A stretch of 64,000 nucleotides of DNA. It comes from Anaeromyxobacter paludicola (GTDB taxonomy: Bacteria; Myxococcota; Myxococcia; Myxococcales; Anaeromyxobacteraceae). The notes beneath the pieces are model-generated. The model did no database searches and was not told where the DNA came from. It was given only the letters and a program-made list of their open reading frames with translations. Positions 37,667 through 46,914 of this stretch are shown in pieces. A program made the position numbers and the translations under genes. Where the stretch lies: positions 558,001 through 622,000 of the forward strand of contig NZ_AP025592.1 in NCBI RefSeq assembly GCF_023169965.1. Reading direction: 5' to 3'. Positions within the stretch are counted from its first letter, which is position 1; each line of letters starts with the position of its first letter.

Positions 37667-39234
37667 GGGGCGGGCTCGCCGGCCGCGGCGTCGAGGGCCT
37701 CGGCGGCGGCGAGATCGCGCGACGCCTCGGGCTCCCGCCCGAGCCGGGCCAGCACCTCCGCGCGGAGCCGGTAGACCTTGCGGAGCCCCACGCCCTTGCG
37801 AGCGGCGATGGCGCCCGAGCGGTCGAGGTCCTCGAGCGCGCCGGCGAGGTCGCCCGCCGCGGCGCGGTCCCGGGCGCGGAACCAGTAGCCGATGCCCAGG
37901 TCGGGATCGACCGCCACGGCCCGGCTCCAGAAGGCGACCCCGTCCCGCCAGTGATCGAGCTGGCGCACCGTCAGGAGCGCGCCGGCGACGAGGAGGGCGG
38001 CGGCCGCCGCGAGCCCGAGGTCGCCCAGCGCCCGCCGCGCCCGGCCCGGCGCCGCCGCCGCGGCGGCGAGGTGCGCCACGAGCGCCCCGGCCACGAGCGC
38101 GAACCCGAGCGAGGGGAGGTAGGTGAAGCGATCCGCGTGCGACTGCGCCGCGACCTGCACGAGGCCGCTCGCCGGCAGCAGCGTGACGCCCGAGTAGGCG
38201 GCGGCGGCCGCGAGCCAGGGGCGCCGCCGCGCCTGCCACGCGACGAGCCCGGCGAGCGCGAGGACCACCGGGACGGCGGCGAGGTGGCGCGGTGACGAGA
38301 GCACCGCCGCCATCCGGTGCGGGTAGAACGGGGCCAGCCGCGCCGGCCACAGGGTGGAGAGGAGGTACTGCTCGACCGCGTAGGCGACGCTCACGAGGCG
38401 CGCCGCCGCCGGCAGGGCCTCGAGGGAGCGGATCACCGGCCGCTGCGCCGCGGCGGTGAGCGCGGCCGAGGCCAGGCTGGCCGCCAGGAACGGCAGCTTC
38501 TCGAGGATCGCGCGCCGCCACCCCGCGCGATCCCCCAGCCGGCCCAGGAGCCCGTCGAGCAGCAGCAGCACCGCCGGCCAGGTCACGACCATCGGCTTCG
38601 AGAGCACGGCGGCGACGAAGAGGGCGAGCGCGAGGGCGTAGGGCGCCGCGGCCGGCCCCCCTTCCTCGCGCCGCCGCGCGTAGCGGAGCCAGGCCCCCGT
38701 CGCGAGCAGGGCGAAGCAGCCGGAGAGCACGTCCTTGCGCTCCACGATCCAGGCCACCGACTCGACCCGCAGCGGGTGGAGCGCCCAGAGGAGCGCGGCC
38801 GCGGCCGCGGCGAGCCCCGCCGCGCGCTGGCCGCCCTGGGCCGGGAGCCAGTCCGGCCGGCGCAGGAGCAGGGCGCGGCCGACGAGGAAGGCGAGCGCCG
38901 CGTCGAGCGCGTGCAGCAGCACGTTCGTGAGGTGGAAGCCGAACGGCCCCGGCCCCCAGAGCGCCGCGTCGAGGCCGAGCGACACCCAGGTGAGCGGGAT
39001 CCAGAGGATGGCGTGGAACTCGGTGAACGCGCTCCAGAGGCCGGGGAGGTGGAACCCGTGGAGCAGCGGGTTGTCCATCAGGTAGACGTCGTCGTCGTAG
39101 CTGACGAACCCGTTCCGCAGCGCCGGCAGGTAGACCAGCACCACCGCCGCCGCGATGGCGAGGGCGGCGAGGGCGGAGCGGAGCGAGGCGCTCCAGGCCG
39201 GGCGCCGCGGTCCGGACTGGCCAGCCGGGATCAC
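37654..39234 (-). CDS. GT-C type membrane glycosyltransferase-like protein with C-terminal TPR (TMTC-like)
   Basis: A 526-residue membrane protein with about 10-11 TM helices and a short helical-repeat end. The first luminal loop has the acidic motif FVSYDDDVYL, which in GT-C/PMT enzymes is the catalytic Asp region; LHPLRVESVAWIVERKDVLSG and SHADRFTYLPSLG are typical of bacterial TMTC-like proteins. The last 100 residues (GYWFRARDRAAAGDLAGALEDLDRSG, AEVLARLGREPEASRDLAAAE) are TPR-like. The family probably transfers a sugar from a lipid carrier onto proteins in the periplasm. It starts with GTG overlapping the radical SAM stop (GTGA). Three further members lie at 41241-46914. Confidence 0.8.
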   Translation of the reverse strand: MIPAGQSGPRRPAWSASLRSALAALAIAAAVVLVYLPALRNGFVSYDDDVYLMDNPLLHGFHLPGLWSAFTEFHAILWIPLTWVSLGLDAALWGPGPFGFHLTNVLLHALDAALAFLVGRALLLRRPDWLPAQGGQRAAGLAAAAAALLWALHPLRVESVAWIVERKDVLSGCFALLATGAWLRYARRREEGGPAAAPYALALALFVAAVLSKPMVVTWPAVLLLLDGLLGRLGDRAGWRRAILEKLPFLAASLASAALTAAAQRPVIRSLEALPAAARLVSVAYAVEQYLLSTLWPARLAPFYPHRMAAVLSSPRHLAAVPVVLALAGLVAWQARRRPWLAAAAAYSGVTLLPASGLVQVAAQSHADRFTYLPSLGFALVAGALVAHLAAAAAAPGRARRALGDLGLAAAAALLVAGALLTVRQLDHWRDGVAFWSRAVAVDPDLGIGYWFRARDRAAAGDLAGALEDLDRSGAIAARKGVGLRKVYRLRAEVLARLGREPEASRDLAAAEALDAAAGEPAPHWK

Positions 39235-40571
39235 GCGCCCGCCGGATCGCTCCGGCCCGCGCCCTGCTCCGCGAGCCAGGCGCGTCGCGCCGTCCGGTGG
39301 GCGCGGCCGATGGGGACCTGCTTCATGAGCGAGAGGAGGTGGACGGTGGGGAACCCGGAGAGCGGCAGCCCCAGGATCCGCCGCGCCACCCGCCCCGGCC
39401 GGTAGAGCTCCTCGCAGAGCTGGTGGTAGGCCGCCTCCCGCCGCGCGGGGGTCATCGCGGGATCGGGGTGCTCGAAGAGCGCGCGCGTCCCGGTGAACTG
39501 GTCCCAGGTCGTCCCCGGCAGCAGGTGCGGACGGTACGCCTCGTAGAGCTCCGTCCCCGGGAACGGGGTAACCAGGGCGGGATGCGCCGCCAGGCCGAGC
39601 CGATCCGAGAGCTCCAGCGCCTGCTGGAACGAGGCGTACGCGTCGGTCCGTCCGCCGAGCACCATGAGCAGCACCACGTCGAGCCCGTGGTCGCGGAGCC
39701 GCTGCAGCGCCGCCAGCCGATCCTGGCCCTGCTTGCCCCAGGCGCCGTAGGCGCGCAGCGTCTCGCCGGAGTCGCTCTCCCAGCCGACCCAGACCGAGCA
39801 GAGCCCGCTCCGGCGCGCGGCGCGGAGGAGCCGCTCGGCCTTCGGGCCCTGGAGCGAGCGCAGGTCGCCGAGCCCGTACCAGCTCTTGCGCGAGCCGCGC
39901 GCGAGCTCCTCGTAGAGGGCGATGGTGCGGTCGACGTCGGAGCCCCAGATGTTGTCGTCGCCGTTGAACCAGACCCGCCCGCAGCGCGTCTCCACCTCCC
40001 GGACCACCTCCGGGATGGGGCGCAGCCGCGCCTCGTTCCCGAACAGCCGGTGGACGTTGCAGAAGGTGCAGCGGTACGGGCAGCCGCGCATGGTGAAGAC
40101 GCCGCGGAACCGGTAGTTGCCCGCGAGCCGGCCGTCCATCGGGACGGGGATCCGATCGAGCGGAAGCGGCACCCCGTGGTAGCGCGGCGCGAGCCGCCCG
40201 GCGCGGGCGTCGCGGAGCACCTCGCCCCAGCACGACTCGGCCTCTCCGACCACCACCGCGTCGGCGTGGCACGCCGCCTCGCCGGGCAGCGCCGTCGGGT
40301 GCACGCCGCCGAGCACGACCCTCAGCCCTCGCGCGCGGCAGGCGTCGGCGAAGCGGTAGGACCAGGGCGCGGTGACCGTCCAGACGCTGACCGCGACCAG
40401 ATCGACCCGGAGCGCCTCGAGGTCGATGGCGCGCTGGTTGGCGTCGAGGAGCAGCACCTCGGCGTCGGGGTCGGCCTGCAAGGTCAGCGCGCCGAGGTAC
40501 TCGAGGATCGGGGGGACGAGCGGGGGTCGGCCCGAGAACGGGAACTCGGGCTGGACGATGGCGACCCGCAT
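39231..40571 (-). CDS. B12-binding domain radical SAM protein
   Basis: A 446-residue enzyme of the BchE/HpnP-like class. The N-terminal 130 residues form a cobalamin-binding domain (VAIVQPEFPFSG, DLVAVSVWTVTAPW, VLGGVHPTALPGEA). The radical SAM barrel follows with CPYRCTFC (Cys at about 165, 169 and 172), binding the 4Fe-4S cluster, and strands WFNGDDNIWG, SVWVGWESDSGETL and LLMVLGGRTDAY. The substrate is unknown: such enzymes methylate or rearrange unactivated carbons in hopanoids, tetrapyrroles or antibiotics. ATG at 40571. It is coupled to the GT-C gene downstream, so the pair may modify a lipid-linked sugar or another envelope molecule (inference). Confidence 0.85.
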   Translation of the reverse strand: MRVAIVQPEFPFSGRPPLVPPILEYLGALTLQADPDAEVLLLDANQRAIDLEALRVDLVAVSVWTVTAPWSYRFADACRARGLRVVLGGVHPTALPGEAACHADAVVVGEAESCWGEVLRDARAGRLAPRYHGVPLPLDRIPVPMDGRLAGNYRFRGVFTMRGCPYRCTFCNVHRLFGNEARLRPIPEVVREVETRCGRVWFNGDDNIWGSDVDRTIALYEELARGSRKSWYGLGDLRSLQGPKAERLLRAARRSGLCSVWVGWESDSGETLRAYGAWGKQGQDRLAALQRLRDHGLDVVLLMVLGGRTDAYASFQQALELSDRLGLAAHPALVTPFPGTELYEAYRPHLLPGTTWDQFTGTRALFEHPDPAMTPARREAAYHQLCEELYRPGRVARRILGLPLSGFPTVHLLSLMKQVPIGRAHRTARRAWLAEQGAGRSDPAGA

Positions 40572-40813
40572 CGAGCACCAGAGTAGGCGGAGCAGCGGCC
40601 CCGGGCAAGCGCGCGCGGGTGTCGCGCCGAGCCGGCGTCGGGGGCTCCGCGGCGAGCCGGCCGCGCGCCCGCGGGGCGCGTCCGCGGCTTCACGTAGGGT
40701 CCACGTCGCAGTCGTCGCGCGCGGCGCCGGCCGGACGCGCCAGTCCCGCTGGCGCGCGCCCCTTCGTGCTAGATTCGACCGCGATCCCTCCCCGTTCTCC
40801 GTAGAGGTGGCGC

Positions 40814-41236
40814 ATGGCAAGACGTCTTCGCCCGATGCTGGCCGTGGCCGCGCTGGCGCTCACCGCCTGCGCCGGGCCGGCCTTCGTGCCCTACCCGGAG
40901 GCGGAGGTGGCGGGCGTGAAGAGCCCGCACGCCTTCCGCGGAAAGCCGCTCTGCCAGGGCTGCCACCAGCCGGGCCGTCGCGAGCTGCGCGCCGACCCGG
41001 TGGCGCTCTGCAAGGGCTGCCACCCGCTGCACCGCGGCAATCACCCGGTGGAGGTGGTCCAGGCCCAGCCGGTCGCGGGCCTCCCGCTCTCGCCCGGCCG
41101 CAAGGTGGCGTGCCACAGCTGCCACGACCCGCACGGCGGGGCGAAGCAGCCGCACCTGCTGCGGCTCGAGGCCAACGCGCTCTGCGCGGCATGCCACCAG
41201 AGCCTCGCGGGCAACGCGCACCACAAGGCGCGCTAG
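40814..41236 (+). CDS. Tetraheme c-type lipoprotein
   Basis: A 140-residue lipoprotein with lipobox ALTAC (Cys 19) and four CxxCH motifs: CQGCH, CKGCH, CHSCH and CAACH. His-rich stretches between them (HPLHRGNHPVEV, CHDPHG) supply distal ligands, as in doubled-CxxCH cytochromes. Probably outer-membrane anchored, relaying electrons across the periplasm or at the surface. GAGGTG precedes the ATG. It is a single gene: the convergent operon ends 4 bases downstream and the upstream neighbour is divergent. The 242-base upstream gap shows no convincing sigma-54 site. Confidence 0.92.
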   Translation: MARRLRPMLAVAALALTACAGPAFVPYPEAEVAGVKSPHAFRGKPLCQGCHQPGRRELRADPVALCKGCHPLHRGNHPVEVVQAQPVAGLPLSPGRKVACHSCHDPHGGAKQPHLLRLEANALCAACHQSLAGNAHHKAR

Positions 41237-41240
41237 CCTT

Positions 41241-43133
41241 CTACTCCCCGCATCCCAGCGCCGGCTGGCGCGCGTCGGCGCGGCGCGGGTCGGCGCCCGG
41301 GAGCGTCCGGTAGTAGGCCCACCAGCGGCAGGCCTCGGCCGCGTCCCCGATCGCCTCCTCGGTCACGGCCACGTTGTGGGCCATCACCGGCGCGTCGGGG
41401 TCGAGCGAGACGGCGGCGAGGAACTCGCGGAGCGCCTGCTCCGGCCGGCCGAGCGCGAGCAGCACCTCGCCGAGGGTGTTGTGCGCGCCGGCGTGGCCGG
41501 GGCTCGCCGCGATCGCCTGGCGCGCGTAGCGCTCCGACTGCGCCTCGAGGCCGACGGCGTGCAGGGCGATGGCGTAGTTGTTGAGGAGGTCGGGGTCGCC
41601 GGGGCTCCAGGCGAGCCCCTGCGACAGGGCCTGCGCCGCCTCCTGCATGCGGCGCTGCTGGATGAGCACCGCCCCCAGGTTCCGGTACAGCTCGGGCGGG
41701 CGGGTGGTCCCGTCGCGCGCGAGCGCCAGCGCGAACCGGAACTCGGCCTCGGCCTCCGGCAGCCGCCCGGCGAGGAAGAGCGCCTGGCCGTAGTTGGCGT
41801 GGGTGCGCGACTTGCCGGGCCCCTTCGCGACGGCGTCCCTCCAGAGCGACACCCGGTCGCGCCAGACCTGGTTGCGCGCCAGGAGGGCGCCGAACAGGGC
41901 CCCGCCGGCGACGAGGACCAGGACCGGGCCGAGGCGTCGCGCGCGAGGCCCGAGCGCCTCCGACCCGATCGCCGCGGTCGCCAGCGCCGGGCCGAGGAGG
42001 GCGAGGTAGACCCGGTGCTCCACCATGAGGTCGGCGAGCGGCACGACGCTCGAGGTCGGCGCGAGCAGGAGCAGGAACCAGCAGCTTCCGAAGGCCGCGA
42101 GGCGCGACGCCTTCGCAGGATGGCTGGGAGATCGCGCCAGCGTCGCGAGCGCCCAGGCGAGGCCGGCGAGGACGAGCGCCAGCGCGGCGAGCGTGGGGGC
42201 GTCGAGCGCCCGGCTCGGGGCGAAGGCGTGATCGATGCTCTGCCCGGCGGGCCAGAGCGCGAGCCGCAGGTAACCGGCGATGGCCCGGGGCTGGCTCAGG
42301 AGGTAGTCGCGGGCGGTCAGCCCCGGGACGTCGAAGCCGACGTCGGCCCGGCCGGAGAAGCGCCGCAGGTTGAGCCAGGCGAAGAGGGCGCCGACCGCCG
42401 CCAGCGGCGCGGCGAGGAGGCCGGCGCGCCGCAGCGCGCCGGCGCGGCCCGCGCGTCCCGGGAAGGCGAGGGCGTGGAGCAGCAGCGCCGCCGGGAGCGT
42501 CACCGCGACGAGCTTCGAGCCGAGCCCGGCGACGTAGGCGGCGAGCCCCGCCACGAGGAGCCCGGCGCGTCCGGCGGCGGTCACGGCGCGCTCGCAGCGG
42601 AGCAGGAGGAGGAGCCCGGCCAGGAAGAAGGCCGAGGCGAGCGCCTCCGAGCGCTGCACGACGTAGCTCACCGCCTCGGTCTGGAGCGGGTGCAGGGCGA
42701 AGATCCCGGCGGCGGCGAGCGCCACGCCGGGCCGGTCCCCCCATCCGGCGCGCCGCAGCGTCTCGCGCGCGAGCGCGAAGGCGAGCAGCGTCGCCGCCAG
42801 GTGCACGAGCACGTTGCCGGCGTGCCACGGCTCGGGCCGGAGCCCGAAGAGCTCGTGGGTGACCGCGAAGGTGAGGTCGGTCACCGGGCGGCCGTCGGCG
42901 AGGAAGGATGGGAGGAAGCGCTCGCGGAGGAACGCGGGGAGATCCTTCATCGCCGGGTTGGCGGTGATGGCCCGCTCGTCGTCGAACTGGAAGCCGCCGC
43001 CGAGCGCCGGGGCATAGCCGGCGGCGGTGACCGCGAGGAGGCAGAGGAGCGGCCCCGCCCGGCGGAGCAGCGAGACACGGGCCCCGGAGCGCGCGGGAGC
43101 GGGCCCGGACGGCGCCGGCAGGGGGGAGGTCAC
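41241..43133 (-). CDS. TMTC-like GT-C membrane protein with TPR repeats (tandem copy 3, operon end)
   Basis: A 630-residue protein with about 10 TM helices followed by a TPR domain (about residues 425-600: SRTHANYGQALFLAGRLPEAEAEF, PELYRNLGAVLIQQRRMQEAAQAL, GAHNTLGEVLLALGRPEQALREF). The first luminal loop holds FQFDDERAI, the acidic GT-C motif, then FALHPLQTEAVSYVVQRSEAL and LADLMVEHRVYLALLG. The C-terminus has a short Cys/Trp-rich module (ACRWWAYYRTLPGAD...GCGE) shared with its two neighbours. It starts with GTG overlapping the previous stop (GTGA). Predicted to glycosylate secreted proteins, most likely the cytochromes of the same operon (inference). Confidence 0.8.
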   Translation of the reverse strand: MTSPLPAPSGPAPARSGARVSLLRRAGPLLCLLAVTAAGYAPALGGGFQFDDERAITANPAMKDLPAFLRERFLPSFLADGRPVTDLTFAVTHELFGLRPEPWHAGNVLVHLAATLLAFALARETLRRAGWGDRPGVALAAAGIFALHPLQTEAVSYVVQRSEALASAFFLAGLLLLLRCERAVTAAGRAGLLVAGLAAYVAGLGSKLVAVTLPAALLLHALAFPGRAGRAGALRRAGLLAAPLAAVGALFAWLNLRRFSGRADVGFDVPGLTARDYLLSQPRAIAGYLRLALWPAGQSIDHAFAPSRALDAPTLAALALVLAGLAWALATLARSPSHPAKASRLAAFGSCWFLLLLAPTSSVVPLADLMVEHRVYLALLGPALATAAIGSEALGPRARRLGPVLVLVAGGALFGALLARNQVWRDRVSLWRDAVAKGPGKSRTHANYGQALFLAGRLPEAEAEFRFALALARDGTTRPPELYRNLGAVLIQQRRMQEAAQALSQGLAWSPGDPDLLNNYAIALHAVGLEAQSERYARQAIAASPGHAGAHNTLGEVLLALGRPEQALREFLAAVSLDPDAPVMAHNVAVTEEAIGDAAEACRWWAYYRTLPGADPRRADARQPALGCGE

Positions 43134-45031
43134 GGGGCGCACCCCAGCGACCGGAGGTGCTCCTGGGCCAGCCCCGGCTCGGCGCCGGCCATGCCGGCGT
43201 AGGCCCGCCAGAGCCCGCAGGACTCGGGAGCGGGCGCGCCGGCCTCCCGGGCGAGGGCCACGTCCCGGAGCCGCGACGGCTCCCGCGGCTCGAGCCGCCA
43301 GGCCTCCTCGAGCTCGCGGCTCGCCTCGTCCGTCCGGCCGAGCGCGAACAGGGCGCGGCCGAGGTCGGCGCGGGCCGAGGCGAGCCCGGGGGCCGCCAGC
43401 ACGGCGCGACGCGCCCGCTCCTCCGCCTCCGGGTAGCGCTGCAGCGCGAAGAGGGCCTCGGAGGCGCTCGCGAGCAGGAGCGGGTCCTCGGGCGCGCGCG
43501 CGAGCTCCGGCGCGAGCGCGGCGAGGGCCTCCCCGGGCCGGTCCTCGGCCAGGAGCACGGCGGCGAGGTTGGTGGCGAGGTGCGCCGGGGGCGTGGTGCC
43601 GTCGGAGGCGAGCGCGCTGGCCCGCCGGAGCTCCGCCTCGGCCTCGGCGTAGCGGCCGGCGAGGTAGAGCGTGAGCCCGTGGTTGGCGCGCGGCCTCGAC
43701 TTGGCCGGCGCCTTCGCGGCGGCGTCGGCCCAGAGCGCCTCGGGCGAGGCCCAGGCCAGGTTGCGGTGCAGGAGCGCCCCGGCGAGCGCCGCGCCGAGCG
43801 CGACCGGCACGAGGAGGGCGAGCCGGGTCGAGAACGGCGCGGGGAGCGCCGACCGGAGCCGGGCGAGCGCGAGCTCGCCGGCCACGGCGGCGGCGAGCGC
43901 CGGGCCGAGCAGCGCCAGGTAGACGCGGTGCTCGACCATCAGATCCGCGAGCGGGACCACGCTCGAGGTCGGCGAGAGCAGCAGGAAGAACCAGAGGACG
44001 CCCGCGCCGGCGAGCCGGGCCCGGACCGCGGCGGGCTCCGCGGCCGGGCGGCGGCGGGCCCAGAGGAGGGCGGTGAGCGCCGCCGCGCCGAGGGCCGCCA
44101 GGACGAGCAGGGCGCCGGCGGTCGCCGGGTCGAGACCGCGGCTCACCCGCACCGCGTGGTCCATGCTCTGCCCGGATGGCCAGGCGAAGAGCCGGAGGTA
44201 GCCGAGGACGACCCGGAGCTGCGTGAGCAGGTACTCGCGGGGCGAGAGCCCGGCGATGTCGAAGCCGACGTCGGACCGGCCGCGGTAGCGGTGGAGGCTC
44301 GACCCGGCGAAGAGGGCCGCCGCGGCGGCGAGCGGCGCCGCGCGCGCGAGCGCGCCCGCCCATCGGCCCCGGGCCCCCGCGCCCCCGGGGGGCGCCGGCG
44401 AGGCGGCCCAGAGCAGGAGCCACGCGGCCGGCAGCGTGAGCGCGACTGGCTTGCTCGCGAGCGCGGCGACGAAGGCCGCGAGCGCCGCCGCCGCGAGGAG
44501 CGCCGACCGCGCGCGGCTCGGGGCCTCCTCGGACGCGAGCAGCAGGAGGAGCGCGGCGAGGTAGAGCAGGGACGCGAGCACCTCGGCCCGCTGCGCGACG
44601 TAGCTCACGGCCTCGGTCTGGAGCGGGTGGAGCGCGAAGATCGCCGCCGCGACGGCCGGCAGGACCCCGGGATCCGGGCGGCCGGCGCGCCGGACCAGGG
44701 CCGACACCCACCGCGCCGCGAGCAGGCTCGTCGCGAGGTGGAGCAGGAGGTTCACCGCGTGGAGCCAGCGGACGTCGAGCCCGGTCAGACGGAGCTGGAG
44801 CGCGAAGGTGAGGTCCGTGAGCGGGCGCCCGTCGGGGCCGAAGGCCTGGACGAAGCGGTCCCGCAGGAACGCGCCCAGGTCCGCCAGGGCCGGGTTGCGG
44901 GCGATGGCGCGGACGTCGTCGAACTGGAACGCGCCGCCGAGGGCCGGGAGGTAGCACGCGGCCGCGAGGGCGAGCGCGGCGAGCAGCCAGGGGCGGGCCG
45001 CCCGGGCGGGATCGTTCAGCGGGCCGGGCAT
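43130..45031 (-). CDS. TMTC-like GT-C membrane protein with TPR repeats (tandem copy 2)
   Basis: A 633-residue paralog of the genes on both sides. Luminal acidic motif FQFDDVRAI near residue 40, then FALHPLQTEAVSYVAQRAEVL, SDVGFDIAGLSPREYLLTQ, and PLADLMVEHRVYLALLG in the later helices. TPR units occupy about residues 425-600 (PRANHGLTLYLAGRYAEAEAELRR, ASARADLGRALFALGRTDEASRELEE). The C-terminus ends with a Cys module (ESCGLWRAY...SLGCAP) equivalent to the one in copy 3. Its start overlaps the end of copy 1 by 16 bases. Strong Ala/Leu bias reflects the GC content. Confidence 0.8.
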   Translation of the reverse strand: MPGPLNDPARAARPWLLAALALAAACYLPALGGAFQFDDVRAIARNPALADLGAFLRDRFVQAFGPDGRPLTDLTFALQLRLTGLDVRWLHAVNLLLHLATSLLAARWVSALVRRAGRPDPGVLPAVAAAIFALHPLQTEAVSYVAQRAEVLASLLYLAALLLLLASEEAPSRARSALLAAAALAAFVAALASKPVALTLPAAWLLLWAASPAPPGGAGARGRWAGALARAAPLAAAAALFAGSSLHRYRGRSDVGFDIAGLSPREYLLTQLRVVLGYLRLFAWPSGQSMDHAVRVSRGLDPATAGALLVLAALGAAALTALLWARRRPAAEPAAVRARLAGAGVLWFFLLLSPTSSVVPLADLMVEHRVYLALLGPALAAAVAGELALARLRSALPAPFSTRLALLVPVALGAALAGALLHRNLAWASPEALWADAAAKAPAKSRPRANHGLTLYLAGRYAEAEAELRRASALASDGTTPPAHLATNLAAVLLAEDRPGEALAALAPELARAPEDPLLLASASEALFALQRYPEAEERARRAVLAAPGLASARADLGRALFALGRTDEASRELEEAWRLEPREPSRLRDVALAREAGAPAPESCGLWRAYAGMAGAEPGLAQEHLRSLGCAP

Positions 45032-46914
45032 GACAGCTCCGCGAGGTGCCGGCGCGTCGCCGCCGCCTCGGCGGGCGCGAGGGAGAGGAAGCGCCGCCAG
45101 GCGTCGCAGGCGCCGGGCCGGCCGAGCCGCTCCCGGGCCAGCGCGAGGTTGTAGACGCGCGCCGGGACGTCGGGGTCCACGGACACCGCCGCCTCGAACT
45201 CCCGCAGCCCCTCCTCGAGCCGGCCCTCGGCGAAGCGCACCTCGCCGAGCGTGTTGTGGGCCCCGCCGTGGTCCGGCTCCAGCGCGAGCGCCCGGCTCGC
45301 GTGCGTCGCGGCCGACGGGAGCCGCCCGAGCTCGAGCTCGAGGATGCCCAGGTTGTTCTCGAGGTCGGCGTCGAGCGGCGAGAGCGCCGCCGCCTCCTGG
45401 AGCACGGTCGAGGCCTCCTGCAGCCGGCCGAGCTGGATGAGGGTGGCCGAGAGGTTGCGGAGCACCTCCGGCCGCGAGGCGTTCGGCTCGGGCGGGAGGG
45501 CGAGGGTGCGCGCGTACTCGGCCGCGGCCTCCTCGAGCCGGCCCGCCTGCTGGAGGGCGAAGCCGAGGTTCATGTGCGGGCGGGCGCGGGACGGCGCGGC
45601 GGCGACCGCCTCGCGCCAGAGCGCCTCGTCGGAGCGCCAGACCCGGTTCCGGGCGGAGGTGGCGCCCGCGGCGGCGGCGAGCAGCGCGAGCCCGGCGCAG
45701 GCCACGAGCGGGCGCGGGACGCCGCCGGGGCGCGAGAGGAGGGTGAGCCCGGCCGCGCCGGCCGCGAGCACCAGGCCGAGGCTCGCGAGGTAGACCCGGT
45801 GCTCCATCATCACGTCCGCGAGGGGCAGCACGGTGGAGGTGGGCGCCAGCAGGAGGAAGAACCAGAGCGTACCGAAGGCGGCCAGCCGCGCCGCGGCCGC
45901 CGCCGGCCCGGGGCGGCCGCGGAGCCGGAGCGCGGCCGCCCCGGCGAGGACGAGGAGCGCGAGGAGCAGGGCGCCGCACCCGGCGGTGGCCGGGTCGAGC
46001 CCGCGCGCCGGCGCGAGGTCGTGCTCCAGGGTCTGGCCCACCGGCAGGAGCAGGAGCCGGAGGTAGCCCACCACGGCGCGGGCCTGCGAGAGCAGGTACG
46101 TGCCCGGCGAGAGGCCGGGGATGGCGAAGCCGGCGTCGCTCCGGCCGGACGCGGGGCCGACGGCGCGCAGCTGCGCGAACGCGAAGAGCGCCCCGAGGGC
46201 GAGGAGCGGGGCGGCGAGGGCGAGCCGGAGGCGCCAGGGGCGCGGCCCGGCGTCCGGCCCGCCGAGACAGGCGCGGAAGAGGAGGAAGGCCAGCGGCGCC
46301 GTGATCGCCACCGGCTTGGCGGCCATCGCGAGCGCGAAGCAGGCGAGGGCGAGCGCCGCCGCGGCGAGCCGGCCGGCCGGGCGCCGGGCCTCCTCGGCCC
46401 GGAGCAGGAGCAGGACGACGGCCAGGGCGAGGGCGGAGGCGAGCACCTCCGACCGCTGCGCCAGGTAGCTCACCGACTCCGCCTGCACGGGGTGCAGCCC
46501 GAACAGCGCCGCGCAGAAGGCGGCCAGCCAGGGCGCGTCCTCGCCCGAGGCGGCGCGCAGGGCCCGGCGCGCCAGGGCCCAGGCGAGCGCGACGGCCGCG
46601 AGGTGGAGGACGAGGCTGGTGAGGTGGAAGCGCGGCCCCGACAGCCCGGCGAGCCGGTAGTCGAGGGCGAAGGTCAGATCGGTGAGGGGGCGCCCATCGG
46701 CGAGGAGCCGCTGCCAGAAGGGGCCGGCCAGGAAGGCGGCGAGGTCCTTGATGGCGCGGTTGTCGAGGATCGCGCTCCGGTCGTCGTAGTGGAACCCGCC
46801 CGCGAGGGCGCCGCGCCACGCCAGCGCGCAGGAGGCGAGCAGGCACGCCAGCGGGGCGGCGCGCTTCCAGGTGGGGCTCGGGTCGGCGGCGGGCGGGGTG
46901 GAGCGGGGGCTCAC
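45016..46914 (-). CDS. TMTC-like GT-C membrane protein with TPR repeats (tandem copy 1)
   Basis: A 632-residue member of the same family, starting with GTG within the stop of the tetraheme gene (GTGA). Features: luminal FHYDDRSAI, then FGLHPVQAESVSYLAQRSEVL, SDAGFAIPGLSPGTYLLSQ, PLADVMMEHRVYLASLG, and TPRs from about residue 420 (PHMNLGFALQQAGRLEEAAAEYAR, GGAHNTLGEVRFAEGRLEEGLREFEA). It ends with CDAWRRFLSL...LSCPAR, the shared Cys module. In animals TMTC proteins are O-mannosyltransferases for cadherins; bacterial relatives are poorly studied. Direct coupling to a Ser/Thr-rich cytochrome points to that protein as substrate (inference). Confidence 0.8.
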   Translation of the reverse strand: MSPRSTPPAADPSPTWKRAAPLACLLASCALAWRGALAGGFHYDDRSAILDNRAIKDLAAFLAGPFWQRLLADGRPLTDLTFALDYRLAGLSGPRFHLTSLVLHLAAVALAWALARRALRAASGEDAPWLAAFCAALFGLHPVQAESVSYLAQRSEVLASALALAVVLLLLRAEEARRPAGRLAAAALALACFALAMAAKPVAITAPLAFLLFRACLGGPDAGPRPWRLRLALAAPLLALGALFAFAQLRAVGPASGRSDAGFAIPGLSPGTYLLSQARAVVGYLRLLLLPVGQTLEHDLAPARGLDPATAGCGALLLALLVLAGAAALRLRGRPGPAAAAARLAAFGTLWFFLLLAPTSTVLPLADVMMEHRVYLASLGLVLAAGAAGLTLLSRPGGVPRPLVACAGLALLAAAAGATSARNRVWRSDEALWREAVAAAPSRARPHMNLGFALQQAGRLEEAAAEYARTLALPPEPNASRPEVLRNLSATLIQLGRLQEASTVLQEAAALSPLDADLENNLGILELELGRLPSAATHASRALALEPDHGGAHNTLGEVRFAEGRLEEGLREFEAAVSVDPDVPARVYNLALARERLGRPGACDAWRRFLSLAPAEAAATRRHLAELSCPAR

